DNA of 64,000 nucleotides, from NCBI GenBank assembly GCA_010015655.1, contig ML976750.1, positions 2,221 to 66,220 of the forward strand. The letters run 5' to 3'. Source of the DNA: Bimuria novae-zelandiae CBS 107.79. Lineage: Eukaryota; Ascomycota; Dothideomycetes; Pleosporales; Didymosphaeriaceae. Positions 22,509-34,749 of the stretch are shown piece by piece. Numbering within the stretch: position 1 is the first letter of the stretch; each line of letters begins with the position of its first letter. The notes under the pieces are model-generated. The model made no database searches and was not told the DNA's origin. It saw nothing but the letters and a program-made list of their open reading frames with translations. The translations under genes and the position numbers were made by a program.

Positions 22509-24005
22509 CCCCCGCATGGCCAACATCGCCCTGGCACGGGCCACCATTTGAGGGCCAATCGGATGAATTGCTCCGACCCGGCAGAACACTAAGAATTATG
22601 CCTCTGTAGGGTAAATTCGCATAGATTTTGCATCTCTAAGGGCTTTAAGATAGGTTTACATGATAGTTAAGCTTGCTTTTATGTCTATTAACCTAATTAT
22701 TTAATGCCGGCGAAGGTACTCTGCCTAGCACTTAGTATTAACTTCTAGCCTACGTAAAGGTAGCTAGCAAAGCGTATAGCTATAATAAGTATATAGTAGG
22801 CGTTAAGAGCTATAAGATAACCTTATATTACCTATAACTTATGCTAGAGGTGTCTAGGATTAGAGCTTCTTATTAGTTATACGTCTAGCTGCCGCGTAAT
22901 TAATATAGCTTTTGCCCTCCATAAATAGCTTTGTAGATGTGTGTGAGCTACCGAAGTTGCCCTCTCCGCTGGCGAGTACGTCGTTAGGTCGCTCACGCTT
23001 GTTTGAGCCTCGAGTAGGGCGGCCACCTCGCTTAAAGAGCTATTTAATAAGCTTGTATAAGAACTTCTTGTGGCCGGAGCGTTTGGCGGAGTTGTAAGAG
23101 GAGTACGAGGAGAGCCTGTAGTAATTATTAAGCGTTAGATCTAGCAGAAAGTACTAGAGTAGGCGCTAGGTACGCTAGCAGACCTGCTAAATAGAGTAGT
23201 AGCTTTTTATTTAGTTAAAGCGATTAACCTTGCTCTTGTAGTAATTATAGTTATCTATTATCTAAAGGATACTTAGTAACTTAAGAGGCTCGCTGCTAAA
23301 GGCTTTCTTAAAGAGTTTCTTATTATTTAGAGCTATCTTAGAGCGTTGGCGGAGCTTTATAATAACCTAAGTTGCTTATAGCGACTATTGTTAGCGGAGC
23401 ATTAGCATGGTATTAAGGGCAAAGTACTCACGCTTAGCGATAGTACTAGCAAAAAGAACGACCTGGTTGTCTCTCTAAGCTGCCTAAAGCACCTGCCAAC
23501 TCTGCGAGAGCGCCTAGTAAGTATTTCCCCACTCTAGCTTGCGCGTATAGTGTGTTTTAAGTTTTATTAGGTTACTATTAAAGCGCTTCTTTAAGAGCTT
23601 TACCTGCGTGTAAGTGCTAATAGCTAGCGCCTTTACTTATAATTCTACCTCTACTATCGCCTTAAAAATCTCTTCTATTATTATCTTTATCGTGCGGACT
23701 GTCCTAGCGCAGCCTACGCCTTTAGATCTAAGATATTTAAGTATAGGGATAGTATTAAAGAGATTGTTGTCCCACATAATGTGGAGATTTGGCGGAAAGA
23801 GGCGCTGGCCGGCAGCGTTTACGGCGAGTATAAGAGTAATAGGAACTAACTCTATAGGAGTAAAAGATAGCGCGTTAGCAGGTAAGTTAAGTAAGTTAAT
23901 AGGCCCTCACCCTCTAGTATAAAATAACCAGTTTAGAATTACTCTATCGTTGGCCAAGCACTAGATCTTAAAGCCTTTAGGCGCAGGCTTTATTTTTATT
24001 ATTAC

Positions 24006-27000
24006 TAGGGTTATTAATAAACAAATGTGCTTTAAAATTTTGATTTAATTTTGTTTAATTTTTTAAATTTAAACAAACAAATCTTCTGTGCGCTAGATTA
24101 ATAAACAAATTTAAAATAATAGGCTTCTCTATTTAAATACTTTAAGTTTATTTAAAAATAGCTATTAGACCCGTTACAGCCTAGCCCTACTATATAACGT
24201 AATGTTAGCTAAACAATTACGTACTTCCCGCGTATATAGCGCGTTAACGCTTAACTTACTTATATTCCTTACTTTAGCCTACCTATATAGCTTACTTTTT
24301 CGCGCCTTTGCACACACACGTTCACGCCTATTATATCTCTAAAATAAAGCTATAAGTCTACTAAGGTAGTTAAATCTACACCTAAACATCCCTATTATAT
24401 ACCTAAGCCCTTATAGAAGGTGCGCTAAAGTATTAATAGTTAGCTAACTAAGCGCGATAGTACGCCTAAGCCTTTATTTATATAGCCTATAAAGCCGCTT
24501 ACAGAGCCACCAAACACGCCGCCAACCTAGCCAAAGCCGCTGCTAGATGCTTCACCCTAGCGAGTATCTCCACGCCAGAACATGCAGCTAGCCATTCCTA
24601 AAGCCTTATAAAATAGCGATAACGTTGCCTAGGAGTTATAATTAATGCTTAACAGGCCTAAGGCATTTATAACGCAGCCAATAGCTAGCTCTAACGCGGT
24701 AATAGAGATAATAATAAAGGTAGCTCCTACTCCTAAGGAGGGCTAGGCTAGTAACTACGATAGCTATAATTTTAATAGATTAAATAGTATAGTAAAGCTA
24801 CTTACTACGCTAAAGAGTAACACTAGCTAGGTCTATAAGCATGGCTATCGCGTGTAGAAGAAGAACACATATAAGCTAGAGTAGCTCTACTTTATATATA
24901 GGTACTACCACACGCGCAATCTCCTTAGGGCTATACACTAAATAATAAAGTTAACTAGCGCTGCTATATAACATCTTGCCTAAGATAAACCTAGCTATTA
25001 AGTCTATAAAGACAGCCCTATTGCCCGCAAGCCTACGCGCAAACCTAATTAAATATTACTATAATTTACTACTAAAGGTAGCCTTAAAATTACTACAGAG
25101 ACCTTTAATAAACTAGGTAACTTTAACGTATATAGCTTTTAATAGGTAGCTATACTTTAGCTAATTAATAATAATAGAGCTCTCCGCGAGTTTAAAACAC
25201 TAGCTTTCTATAAGATAATAAGATTTACTAACCCTAAGGTAGAGGCAGCGCTGTAGAGCTCTTATAATAGCGTAGTAAGCTTCGTAATAAAGCTCTATAG
25301 CTATATAAAGCCACAGGTGGTGCGCGCGTTAGCGGAGGCAAAAAGTAAGATATATATAAGCTTTAATAGGTAGACTACTAAAGGTGATAAACGTGGCTTC
25401 TTTACTGTAGTTACGCACTACGTTAACTATAAAGGCGCGATAGTTAACCTGCCTATAGCGCTGCCACAAGTTATAGGTGCTTACTCTGGCGAGGCTATTA
25501 CTAACGCTGTTACTACTATCCTAGAATACTTTAGTATTAATCGGAACAAACTTGGGTACTTTATACTTAATAACGCCACTAATAACAATACTGCTATTAA
25601 TAAACTCGCTATAATGTATAACTTTAATAGCACTAAATAACGCCTCCGTTACACTTACTATATACTTAACCTTATTAGTTAAATAATTATGTTTGGTCGC
25701 GACGCCGACGCGTACGAGAACGAGCCTAAGAATATAAAAGAGGAAGAGTTTTATATAAAGGAGTAGCAAAAGGATAGACTATTAGGTGTCTTCTTTAATA
25801 TAATAAACTATATTAACACGCTAAATTAGTACAGCCTCTTTACAAGCTATTAGCAGCAGGCTATAAAAAAGATACCTTAAAGCGCTATCTCTATTAGCAT
25901 ACGCAAGCTAGTTAAGCCTATAGTTACGCGCTAGAATAGCTATTATAGTGCACTTAAGCGTAAGGTTAAGCTTTAATAAGCTATTACCTCGTATGCTAAT
26001 TACTATATAATAGAGACTAAAGCAGCTAACTCTACTACGCGAACTCGTAGTAATAAGTTTTTATTAGCACCGCGATAGATAAGGTTAATAGGGCTTATAG
26101 CTATAGATTAGGCGGTTATTAATAACTACATCGCTATACTATAGCTACTTAAGTTTATAACTAATCGCCTCTAAGGCCACGGTAAAAGCGATTATTATAG
26201 CGCGCTGTACAAGGTAATTTCTATATTAGAGTTTATAATTACTAAGCTAGATGCCCGCCTTAAGTCTTATAAAGGCGTTAACTTTACCTTAACTAAGGCG
26301 CCTAAAGACCACCTGCCGATTAACCTACGCGCCGCGAAGAAGAAAGCGATTAAATACTTTAAAAAGCTACTTAAAGCACCCGTTTACTATACTACTATGG
26401 CACTCTACCTACGCTATAAGATATATTGCAAGCGTTTATAGCAGTATAAACCTAAGGTCTATAATTGCTACCACGCGTAGTTTCTGTAACTATAAATAGC
26501 CTATAAGCCTGCTAACGCCGTAACTATAACACTAGTTACACTACTAAAGTCCTTAATAAGTAGCTTTAATAACGCTATTAATTTTATACTTAACGCTAGC
26601 GATCGCAAGTGCACTAAGGCGGCAAAGGATAAGTATAATTAGTAACTAGAAGAGCTACTATAGATAGCTTAATAATATAAAATAGGCGTTACAGCTATAT
26701 AGTACTAGCTTAGGTTAAAGCTAAAGTACCTACATCTTTTATAGCTTATAATTAACTTACTCTTAATTCCTGCCTCTAGTAGCGACTGTAAAAGAGTCTT
26801 CTTAAGTACTAGCGATATAATAGACCCATAGAGGCAGAAAATAAGCTTATAGTTACTAGCTACTCTTATATGTACGCAGCGATAGATAAGGGCAGGTTTT
26901 AAGCCTCTAAGCGCGATAGCAGTAGCAAAGTACTATAAAGAAACGCTTATTAAAAGCTTTAAGATAGAGGAGTGGAAGGAGTCGCTATAGTAATTACTAT

Positions 27001-27170
27001 ATAAATTACCTTTTACAGTCTTTAGCTTCTTAAAATTTAAATAAACAATTTAAACAAAAGCACCCCTATAGTCTATTAAAATTAAATAAATAAACTACAA
27101 CACTATAAAATCGTCAAACAAAGCAAAACTTAGCTTTAAATATTATTTATTTTATTTGTTAATAACTCTA
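24006..27170 (+). mobile_element. hAT DNA transposon copy 2, nested in the piggyBac-like element
   Basis: 3165 bp, flanked by the 8-bp duplication ATTATTAC (23998-24005 and 27171-27178). It is collinear with copy 1 (19034-22198) and of identical length. Terminal repeats are more altered (TAGGGTTATTAATAAAC), fitting heavier RIP. The transposase start codon is ATA at 24333 where copy 1 has ATG. Same orientation as copy 1. Confidence 0.93.
24333..27000 (+). pseudogene. broken hAT transposase (copy 2)
   Basis: Collinear with copy 1, with the former start codon changed to ATA and the same series of stop codons plus additional ones. BED-like and hAT-dimerisation-like parts are still recognisable by comparison. 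Non-functional. Confidence 0.78.
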
Positions 27171-27976
27171 ATTATTACAACCTCGCTTGCGCGGCCTGTA
27201 AATCTCGTAATTACCTTATTAACGCAGAGGTGTACGCTAGGCGCCTAGTACTTAAAGCTACGCTCGCGGAGCGTCTCTAAGAGATCCTACACTCGGCCAA
27301 AGGGAGACTTAAAGCTCTAATTAACCTCTATATAGTATAAGTAGCGATTAAGCTGCTGCCATCTCTCCTTTAACATGTAGCGATTAATCTCATGCCGAGG
27401 CGCTGTCCCATAAAGCTTTTACTAGTATTTAATAAGCGAGGGCTCCCAGTAGACGCCTATATAAACAATAATAGCGAAGTACGTATACAGCTCGCTTAGA
27501 GAGGTAGGTTTCTATTAATAGTGATTAGGCGTTAAGGGCGCGTTAGCCTAAAGCTTTTTAGCATGCTAATTCGTATAGTATATAATCTAATTAACAACGC
27601 CTGCATTAAAAAACAAGTTAAATAAAGCGATAGGAGAGTTAAAATCTATATAGTTAGGTAAGAGAGCGCGTCCAAAAGTATGTAAATTATTAATTTTAAG
27701 CAGTTACTATAAGGGTAGTAGCTAAGTAGGTAAATTAGGCAAATCTCCTGCCTTTAGGCTGTACTTTATATATTTTACGAAGTCGGCATCGTTACTCAAT
27801 AGCGCTATACAATTAGGCATAGTTACATATATAAAAGCTTTTAAAAAAGGCGTGTTTTGGCTGGCAAACAAAAATTGCCTACATGACGATAAACATTTAG
27901 TGTTTTAATGGATTTGCATCTAATTGGCTAATAAGATGTGGCCCGTGCCAGGGCGATGTTAGCCATGCGGGGGATA

Positions 27977-29760
27977 AGCTAGCGCATGGGGTTCCGAGAC
28001 ACCCGGGGATATGAGACACCGCGCAGAAATCCTCCACCCTTTAAAAAATCGCGATATCTCCACATCCACCCTACCAAAATGGCCAACCGTGAGGCAGCAA
28101 TTCAAGTAGCTATTAGTGATCTTAATGCTAGCATTTTTCCTAGTTAACGAGCTGCTACAAAGGCATATAACATCCTTATAGCCACGCTATCTAGGCGCGT
28201 ACGCGGTTCACAAAACTGGCAAAATAGCTACGTATACTAGTAATAATTAACTTTATAATAAGAGGACTTCCTTATATAATAGATACTTAAAGAGGACGCG
28301 CGCGGGTTTCCTCCTTTTTACACTTATATATAAGAAATAGTAAATTAAATCCTTAGGATAAATAGCGACCACGCGTTAGTAGGTAAATACTAGATATTTT
28401 ACTTTATTAAACGCAACCTACGCGTTACCTTTATTATAAGTAAAAAGATTAAGGCTACGAGAGCTAAGAGAGTAACTTAAGAAGTAATACGTAAGTTTCT
28501 TAAGCTCTATAAGTAGCTCTGTGTTAAGTTAGACATACGTAATAAGGATACGTGGAATATAAATAAGACTAGGAAGGCCCTAGGCGTATGTGTAAACACT
28601 AGAGTACTTGCAGGAAGCCAGAAAAAGAAGGCTTACTATTAGTCTCTAGAGAATCGCGAGTAGGCGTCGATAATTAAGTGCGTTTCTATAATAAGGAGAA
28701 AGCTGCGGCTAGCTATTATTTTTAAAGGTAAAAACCTATAGAGCACCTAGTTTCCATTAATAATACCTAACTAGCTATACGCAACTTTAGAGAATAGCTA
28801 AATATTTAATATAATAGGGGCTAAGTAGCTATAACGCGTATTTTTGCTAGATACTACGCCCTTAGAGGATCGCTGGCGGATGCTAATATTAGATAGCCAC
28901 GGCAGCCATATTAACCTAGATTTCCTGTGGATCTGCAAGTAGAATAAAGTCAGGCTTCTGTTTCTCCCTGCGCACTCCTCGCACGTTCTGCAGCCACTAG
29001 ATCTCTCTGTTTTGTTAGTAGTGAAACGATTCTATCGCCAGCAGATCCACGAGTTATCACACCTAGATGATGCTGCGCTAGTTAAAAAGGAACATTTTAT
29101 TATTGCCTATAACGCTGCTAGAGAGGCTGCGATTACTAAGAGAGTAATCTACGCTAGATAAGCCGTTACAGGCATCTGCCCGTTAAATATTAAGTAAGTA
29201 GTTAACTTATCTTAAGTCGCTCGAAGGCCTGTTACCCCCCCTTACTAGGATTAGGCTTATCTTGCCAAGAGCTCTCTCTACACTCCCTATAGCCCTTAGG
29301 ATCTGTTTATAGCTTAAAGGCAGCTCTACAGCGCCGAGAAATTAAGCTGCAAGGTTTACTAACTATTTAAGAAAGCTAGCAAGGTAATTATAATAACTAA
29401 TACACGCTTAGTAGCGCTAGAAGTAAAGAATAAAAGATTATAAAGTTAACTTAAGGCCCTTAAGTGTCTATAACCACGAAAGAAAGTTTGTATAGACCTA
29501 AATTAACGCTTTGCTAGCATAGATTAAATTATAATAGTAAAGCAAGCATTTGCTCTCCTAGAGCAATAAAATAGTAGTACTTCTGTAGAAAAGGACGCAG
29601 AAAAAGCTGCAGCAGAAATAGCAGCTAAAACTCTGCAATCTATGTGTAGCGAGTGGTAATTGTAATTACGCTGAATGAATTATCGCGATTTTTTAAAGGG
29701 TGGAGGATTTCTGCGCGGTGTCTCATATCCCCGGGTGTCTCGGAACCCCATGCGCTAGCT
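27977..29760 (+). mobile_element. pogo-like DNA transposon M with ~80-bp terminal inverted repeats
   Basis: 1784 bp between TA duplications (27975-27976 and 29761-29762). The terminal inverted repeats are about 80 bp and nearly identical, starting AGCTAGCGCATGGGG and ending near TTTAAAAAATCGCGAT. The plus-strand frame starts at 28079 (MANREAAIQVAISDLN) and shows a pogo/CENP-B-type DDE_1 transposase, with LILDSHGSHINLDF and LFLPAHSSHVLQPLDLS as catalytic-region landmarks; RIP-like stops break it. The terminal repeats are unrelated to those of the A-H pogo group. It is inserted one base beyond the piggyBac-like right terminus. Confidence 0.9.
28079..29660 (+). pseudogene. broken pogo-type transposase of element M
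   Basis: Starts at the ATG at 28079. The N-terminal DNA-binding part is degraded; the DDE region is better preserved between about 28860 and 29060. Many in-frame stops. The end is approximate, just before the right terminal repeat. Confidence 0.75.
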
Positions 29761-29762
29761 TA

Positions 29763-30102
29763 ACAAAACGGACCTCCGTCAGGTACCTTATCGGACGAAA
29801 AATACCGAACAAGTCACCGATTATCCATCCCCGTTTCATTACCGGCGCCCTAAACGGAGCCCCTATCGGAGGAACCAGGCAGGCCCTTAACAAGATATTG
29901 ACTTGCGGGCACACATGGTACGCTCCGTTCCACCGGTTCGGAAGATGCGCAAAAATAGTGATGCAGTCAACCCAAGGCTGCGCATTGTGGAGGCTGCTCA
30001 GTCATCGTCAGCCCCAACGCCAACCCCGAGCTCACAATAAAATTTCCGTCACGCAAGGTGGCGACAGCTCTCACTACATTCTTAGCCTCAACTACCAAGA
30101 AT
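29763..30102. other. 5' flank of the unassigned gene at 30103
   Basis: 340 bp of unique sequence between element M and the next start codon. An apparent long frame here begins inside the transposon terminal repeat and is not considered a gene. It likely holds the promoter and 5' UTR of the downstream gene; no TATA box stands out. Confidence 0.45.
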
Positions 30103-31631
30103 ATGCCTTTATTCGATGCGATTCAGCTCTTTCTCACACCAAGCTTCACCCACACCTGCCGCGATACCAATATTGGTCGTATCTGGTATGCGACAGTACA
30201 ATACATCCTTGGGCTGAAGGGGCTCGTCAAATGCTATGTCGCCGAGAAGAAAGTCGACGATCAACTATGGATGTTCATTGTATGGGAAGATGAGGAAAGC
30301 CATACTGAGTTCCGTGACTCTAGCTTGGGCGTTGGTATCATGACACCCTTTTTGCGTAGCCCTCCGCTTGTATACACCTTCGATGCATTACCGCCACTCG
30401 AGCTTCATGCATCGGGCATGCAGTTGCAGCTGTATACTTTCAACGTTGCCCTGTCTGAGGAACAAGTTGCCATATTCACACACGACTGGAAGCGCGCTTG
30501 GGAGCCGCATCACGTTGCTTGCACTTGGAATATCGACGAGGAAGCTTATGCATTTCTGGGTCTTGCTTCGTCAGATAGTAACTTTTCGCAACATCCAAGT
30601 GTCGCAGGCCTGGATTTCATGTACGACAGTCGAGCGTTCGGTCTAGAAGAACAAACGTGGACAGAAACTAACGTCATCAAATTCGACTCCAACTTTCCAG
30701 GCAATACATCTGATCTTATTCGTGCCGATCCTGGATTATATGGAACCGTCTCTTTCGATGAATCGGAGTGGACGTCAGCAGCGTATCCGAATGACCTGGA
30801 ATTTCGCCCCATGAGCGATATAGCTAGCTCAAGCTGGTTCCCATACGATGAGAACTTCGACTCGGTACCTAACTCGGATGGACCTTTCATGGGTATCATC
30901 ACCCTGCAGCTACAAGAAGACTTCGATGGAGAGCACCACGCAGCCATCCTACCTATCTTTAGAGAGGTCGCTACGCAGTCTGGCATAGACCGACTTTACT
31001 GGTGGACTGAGGAAAATGATGTTCGAAGTATACGGCTTTTAACAGGTGAGTATTGCCGTCGGATACAAATGGCGCGCACTCATTATATTAGCATGGTCGA
31101 ACTTGTCAAGCTACGAAGCGTTCGAGAAATCGGCTAGAGGCCCTGGGTCTGCATTGCGTAATGACACATATCTTGAGGGCGAAGCTAAATTTACGTCTTT
31201 TCCCATCAAGTACCTCCCTGACTGGGACAATGGCGCAACCGTTGAGTTGCTTACATTCGCCTTCCAAAAGTGTCTCACGCGAGACGAGAGCAACGCTTTC
31301 GCGTGGTACACAAATCAGTTTCTGTGGTAAGTGTCTACCATCAAGAGTTCAATAAAAGCTGATGATAAGCAGCACAATGATGCCGGAGACGTCGAGCGGT
31401 TCCGACGTGGTGGAGCCATATGGCCCTTTCTGGTCTCCCACCGACTCCAAGGAGAAGTACGTGGTATTTCTCCGATGGGGAAGTCTACCTAAACGGAAAG
31501 CATGGTTCCAGAATTTCCTTGCCAATGCATACGATGTTTCTGGGCACCTTGTACACGTGTTGGCTTTGATGGCGCCGGTCATACGCTCCAGCACTACCAC
31601 CGTGCACAAGGTTCATATCGAGGTACTATAG
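30103..31631 (+). CDS. hypothetical protein, three exons, possibly dimeric alpha-beta-barrel-like
   Basis: Proposed exons 30103-31045, 31092-31326 and 31373-31631 give 478 residues. Intron 1 (46 nt, GTGAGT...TTAG) restores the frame as LLTAWSNLSSYEAFEKS. Intron 2 (46 nt, GTAAGT...AAGCAG) has a NAGNAG acceptor: the AAG three bases earlier also keeps the frame. The start is the first ATG of the frame (MPLFDAIQLF). Repeated short patterns such as WMFIVWEDEESHTEF, AYAFLGLAS and KYVVFLRWGS resemble strands and helices of ABM/EthD-like dimeric barrels, with up to four repeats, but no family could be named. No signal peptide or membrane segment. Composition is normal, with no RIP. The function is unknown. 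Confidence 0.65.
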
Positions 31632-32590
31632 TTGCAAAACAATGAAGTTCGCCACTTTGATATCAAGCCGTTCTATGAGAATGCTCGAAGAAAAATACAG
31701 GAGGAATGAAACTATGCTTGATGGAACTACTAGGGTCCATTGCAAAAGTGAATAATGCGTTTCCCGGGTTTAAATCTTCTCACGCGATTGCAGGAGACCG
31801 CGCCGTCAGTATCTAATACGTCTGTCTTGAATGGGATCAGCCGCGACCAGTTCCTGCCCACTAGTATCGAAGGCATCACTGGAAGTTTAGCGTTGTGATA
31901 TATTTCCCGATCACGGCGGAAAATGGGAGCGTTTCCCCGTGCCGCAAACAATCTCCGGAAGCTTTGAGCATGAGAGCCCTGATGGTAAATCAGCAATGTT
32001 CACGCATCATGAGCGTTTTGCGCGGCCAATGCCGGCACACAGTGCATGACCAGTCGGGTTCTCGACCGTACCTGCCTATCGAAAGGTTCCACAGGACGAC
32101 GTATCCGGAGTTGCGGCTCAGTAAGCTTATTATCCAAAACGAGGTCCGACATCTTGGTTGGCTCATCACATTAGCGTCAGCAACCCCATCAACGATAGCC
32201 CCCACCCTAGTCACGTGTGCTAAGCTGAGGCCGTCCCTTGATCACTCGAGGGTAAAATCACTGCATGAGGAATATGGCAGTCCGTATCTCGGACTGTAAC
32301 ATGTCGCAAGAATATCAGCATGTCCGATGAGGCGGCGTTCATCTTATCTTTATATATCTATAGGATCAATGCTATAGCAAACACCCAGCAGTTACATTCG
32401 TTTCCTACTATTCTGTCCTTCAGTCTTGTCGCTCTTTGTCTCATTGAACTCAGGCTGTGTAGTCTGTCTTCGTCCTGTCGCTTTTGCTACCCGATCAATC
32501 TTTCTCATTCCTTACAGTCTTTTTTGGATTCCTGTTTCATACACATTTTGTCCCGCTTTCGAGGAGTTTTTTATCGGCGCATAACAAACG
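31632..32590. promoter_or_regulatory. intergenic region with a pyrimidine-rich promoter for the metalloprotease-like gene
   Basis: The left part (31632-32300) has short open frames on both strands without coding character; nothing was assigned. The right part has a TATA-like ATCTTTATATATCTATAG (about 32343-32360) about 240 bp before the start codon. A long C/T-rich tract (about 32398-32575) follows, a layout often seen upstream of well-expressed genes of filamentous fungi. No binding site for a named regulator is claimed. Confidence 0.5.
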
Positions 32591-34749
32591 ATGCGCTTCT
32601 TTAATTCTGATCTTTTGGTTGCACTACTCCTGGCGCTGTCTAGTGTCGAAGCTCGACCAGCTAATGAGATATCGACGTCTCAGGCTCTTGACAAGCGTGC
32701 TTGGGGCTATGATGAGCCCAGTTGCAAGACCAAGTAAGTCTTACCAGGTCGACGACTGTATAACAAGGTGGCTACATTGATATACCCAGGCACGATTTTG
32801 TGCCTGGATGATGTAACAGTTTGTTGCTAGACTTCGCTGACTTCATTGTTCGTTATACAGATATGGCAGCATGACCGCTAAACAATGGGTTGAGAAGGCC
32901 TGGCCAGGCATTAGACCTTTAGCGAAATCTGGCAAGGATAGCCTCGACAAAGTTGTGAGGGTTCTCGAATACCAATCCGGCGTCACCACCGAAGAACCCA
33001 CTGACGTCACCGAAGAGGAGTGGGAGAGACTCAGTGCCCTCTACCAAGTTCTCTTCGGTGAGATCGCAAAGGAGAATAAGGATACCGGGGAAGAAGATCC
33101 AACGTTTAAAACTAAAGCGGCGGAGCACATCGAGCGGATCAAAAAGATGACCGGTGGGCTCCAGAGTCTGACTGCTGCAGCTAGAACCAATGTGAAGCTC
33201 CACTGCGATGACAAGTGGCTCATGGATCAAAACCCTAAGACAAAGAAGGGGTACGAGGGAAAAACACCCCTGAAACCAGGTGCTAAATGGCTCTGGAACA
33301 CCGACGATAATTCCTGGAAGCAGTACGAAGGTGGCAGACCTTGCCAAGGTCAAAAGGCAGCTGTTACGTTCGTCGGAAAACCTGGCCGTAAGACGCCTGA
33401 ATCGTATGCCTACTCGAAATCAACCGATGTGGATTTACGAACTGACATACCACAGTATGACTATCTGTCCTGAATACTTCAAGATTCAAGCGACACTCGA
33501 GAGCAAGAAGCAGCTCCCGCTTTGGAACTTGAAGCCTACTCTGCCGAAGCAGTACTGGAACATGAAGGACAACAAGGTTGATGACTATCACATGGCCGCG
33601 TTTGGCCGCATGATAGGGATGAAGCTGTTCCACGAGGTACGCACTCCACTTCTCTTCTATCCAAATTCGCGTTAGCTCATCAATCTGCAGCTCATGCACA
33701 CGCAATCTTTCTGGGATTCGCCTCGGATGTACTTCGATGATATGATACTCCAGAACAGGGAGGTCGCTTACGGCTTCGACAATGCTGCGGCGCTAGCTAA
33801 GGAAGACCCTGTCAAGGCAGCTCGTAACATTGATTCGCTGGTGTACTGGAGCATCGCCAATTATTTCAAGCAGTACAGGTGGGAGACCGGATATGCGAAG
33901 CGGATTGAAGCAACTGCCGCGCCTGCGAAAGAAGGCTCAATCCCAGAAGGTCCGACCGTTGAGAAGCGCGTGCCAAAGGGCGGCCGTGGAGGTGGCCGCG
34001 GTGGAGGATCTGGTGGCTCTGGTGGCTCTGGAGGCTCAAAGCCGACCAAGTCTGCTGCCCCTCCTCCACCTGCTACCACCCAGGCTCCTCCGCCTCCGCC
34101 TCCGCCGACGTCTCAAGCACCCCCGCCACCGCCTCCGACTACCCAGGCTCCTCCACCACCTCCGACTACCCAGGCTCCTCCACCACCGCCATCGAGCAGC
34201 AAGGTTGTTGCACCTCCTTCTAGTAGCCAACCTCCTATCACTCCATCCTCCAGTAGCAAGCCTTCTGCATCTTCCATTACCAGCCAAGCATCAACATCCG
34301 GATCTTCTTTAGCATCCAAGGGGTCTGTCACCTCTCAGCCTACCATCACCGGCTCCGCCACCATCACGGGTTCTGCTACGCGCTCAAGCTCTAAGAGCTG
34401 CTCGGGTACTGGCACAATGTGCCCATCATCCACTCAGTCTGGTCGCGAAGAGATCGTGACGGCAAAGCCTGAGCCCATCACCGCAGGCGATATGACTGGG
34501 TCCGAGAAGACCGCCTTTGCTGCTGAGATCGCCGCTTGGGAAGCTGCGGGTGGCTTAGCGCTATGGAACATGGCTTTACCCGGTACAATGGGATCCACGG
34601 ATGAGATTCCGACTAGCACCCCAAGCGCGAGTATGGGTCTGCCCACTGGTTCGGCTGGTAATGGGACATTCACTGCGAGGAGTGTTGTGCCGGTGCAGAG
34701 GGATGAAGAGGAAGGCTGGAAGAAGGGATGGCTGAAGTACATTTTCTGA
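32591..34749 (+). CDS. secreted HExxH metalloprotease-like protein with a Pro/Ser-rich tail
   Basis: Proposed exons 32591-32733, 32861-33403, 33456-33636 and 33691-34749 encode 641 residues. Introns start GTAAGT, GTATGC and GTACGC; the second has a CTGAC branch site. A signal peptide (about 1-21) is followed by a Kex2-type KR at 35-36. HELMH at 288-292, assembled across intron 3, is the zinc HExxH motif; EVAYG (313-317) and NIDSLVYWSIANYF (335-348) resemble the M35/aspzincin region after it, although the usual third-ligand Asp appears as Glu. Then come a Gly-rich stretch, Pro-rich PPPP-TTQA repeats (about 403-460) and a Ser/Thr-rich tail. It is likely a secreted or wall-associated protease of unknown substrate; activity is not certain. 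Confidence 0.78.

Larger units (their letters stand above)
22640..27850 (-). pseudogene. broken piggyBac-type (DDE_Tnp_1_7) transposase, interrupted
   Basis: Two blocks, 27171-27850 and 22640-23997 on the minus strand, form one degraded frame interrupted by the hAT element. The first contains the N-terminal piggyBac features (YFAIIVYIGVYWEPSLIKY and MLKERWQQLNRYLYY). The second contains the DDE core, a downstream Lys/Arg-rich part and RGGRPTRGSNKRERPND. Limits are approximate. Identity is by recognition of the family pattern, not by a search. Confidence 0.7.
22509..27973 (-). mobile_element. piggyBac-like DNA transposon, split by hAT copy 2
   Basis: Terminal inverted repeats of ~37 bp begin CCCCCGCATGG and contain CATCGCCCTGGCACGGGCCA at both ends. 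Flanking 4-mers are ATAT and ATAA, near-matching rather than perfect. Without the 3173 bp of hAT plus target duplication the element is about 2.29 kb. The minus-strand frame resembles fungal piggyBac-derived transposases (DDE_Tnp_1_7): a segment reading KPAPKGFKIWCLAND, then LHIMWDNNLFNTIPILKYL and GCARTVRT. Stops from RIP break it. The imperfect flank leaves the exact termini uncertain by one or two bases. Confidence 0.8.

Noticed and set aside
29700..30293. 197-codon plus-strand open frame
   Set aside because: It starts within the terminal repeat of element M and overlaps the better-supported gene at 30103 in a different frame.
31730..31996. Minus-strand open frame of 88 codons upstream of the metalloprotease-like gene
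   Set aside because: No signal, motif or splice partner supports it, and neighbouring short frames on both strands look equally likely.
33861..34331. Several minus- and plus-strand frames over the Pro/Gly-rich tail of the metalloprotease-like gene
   Set aside because: Low-complexity CCN/GGN repeats keep several frames open; only the frame continuous with the HExxH exon is credible.
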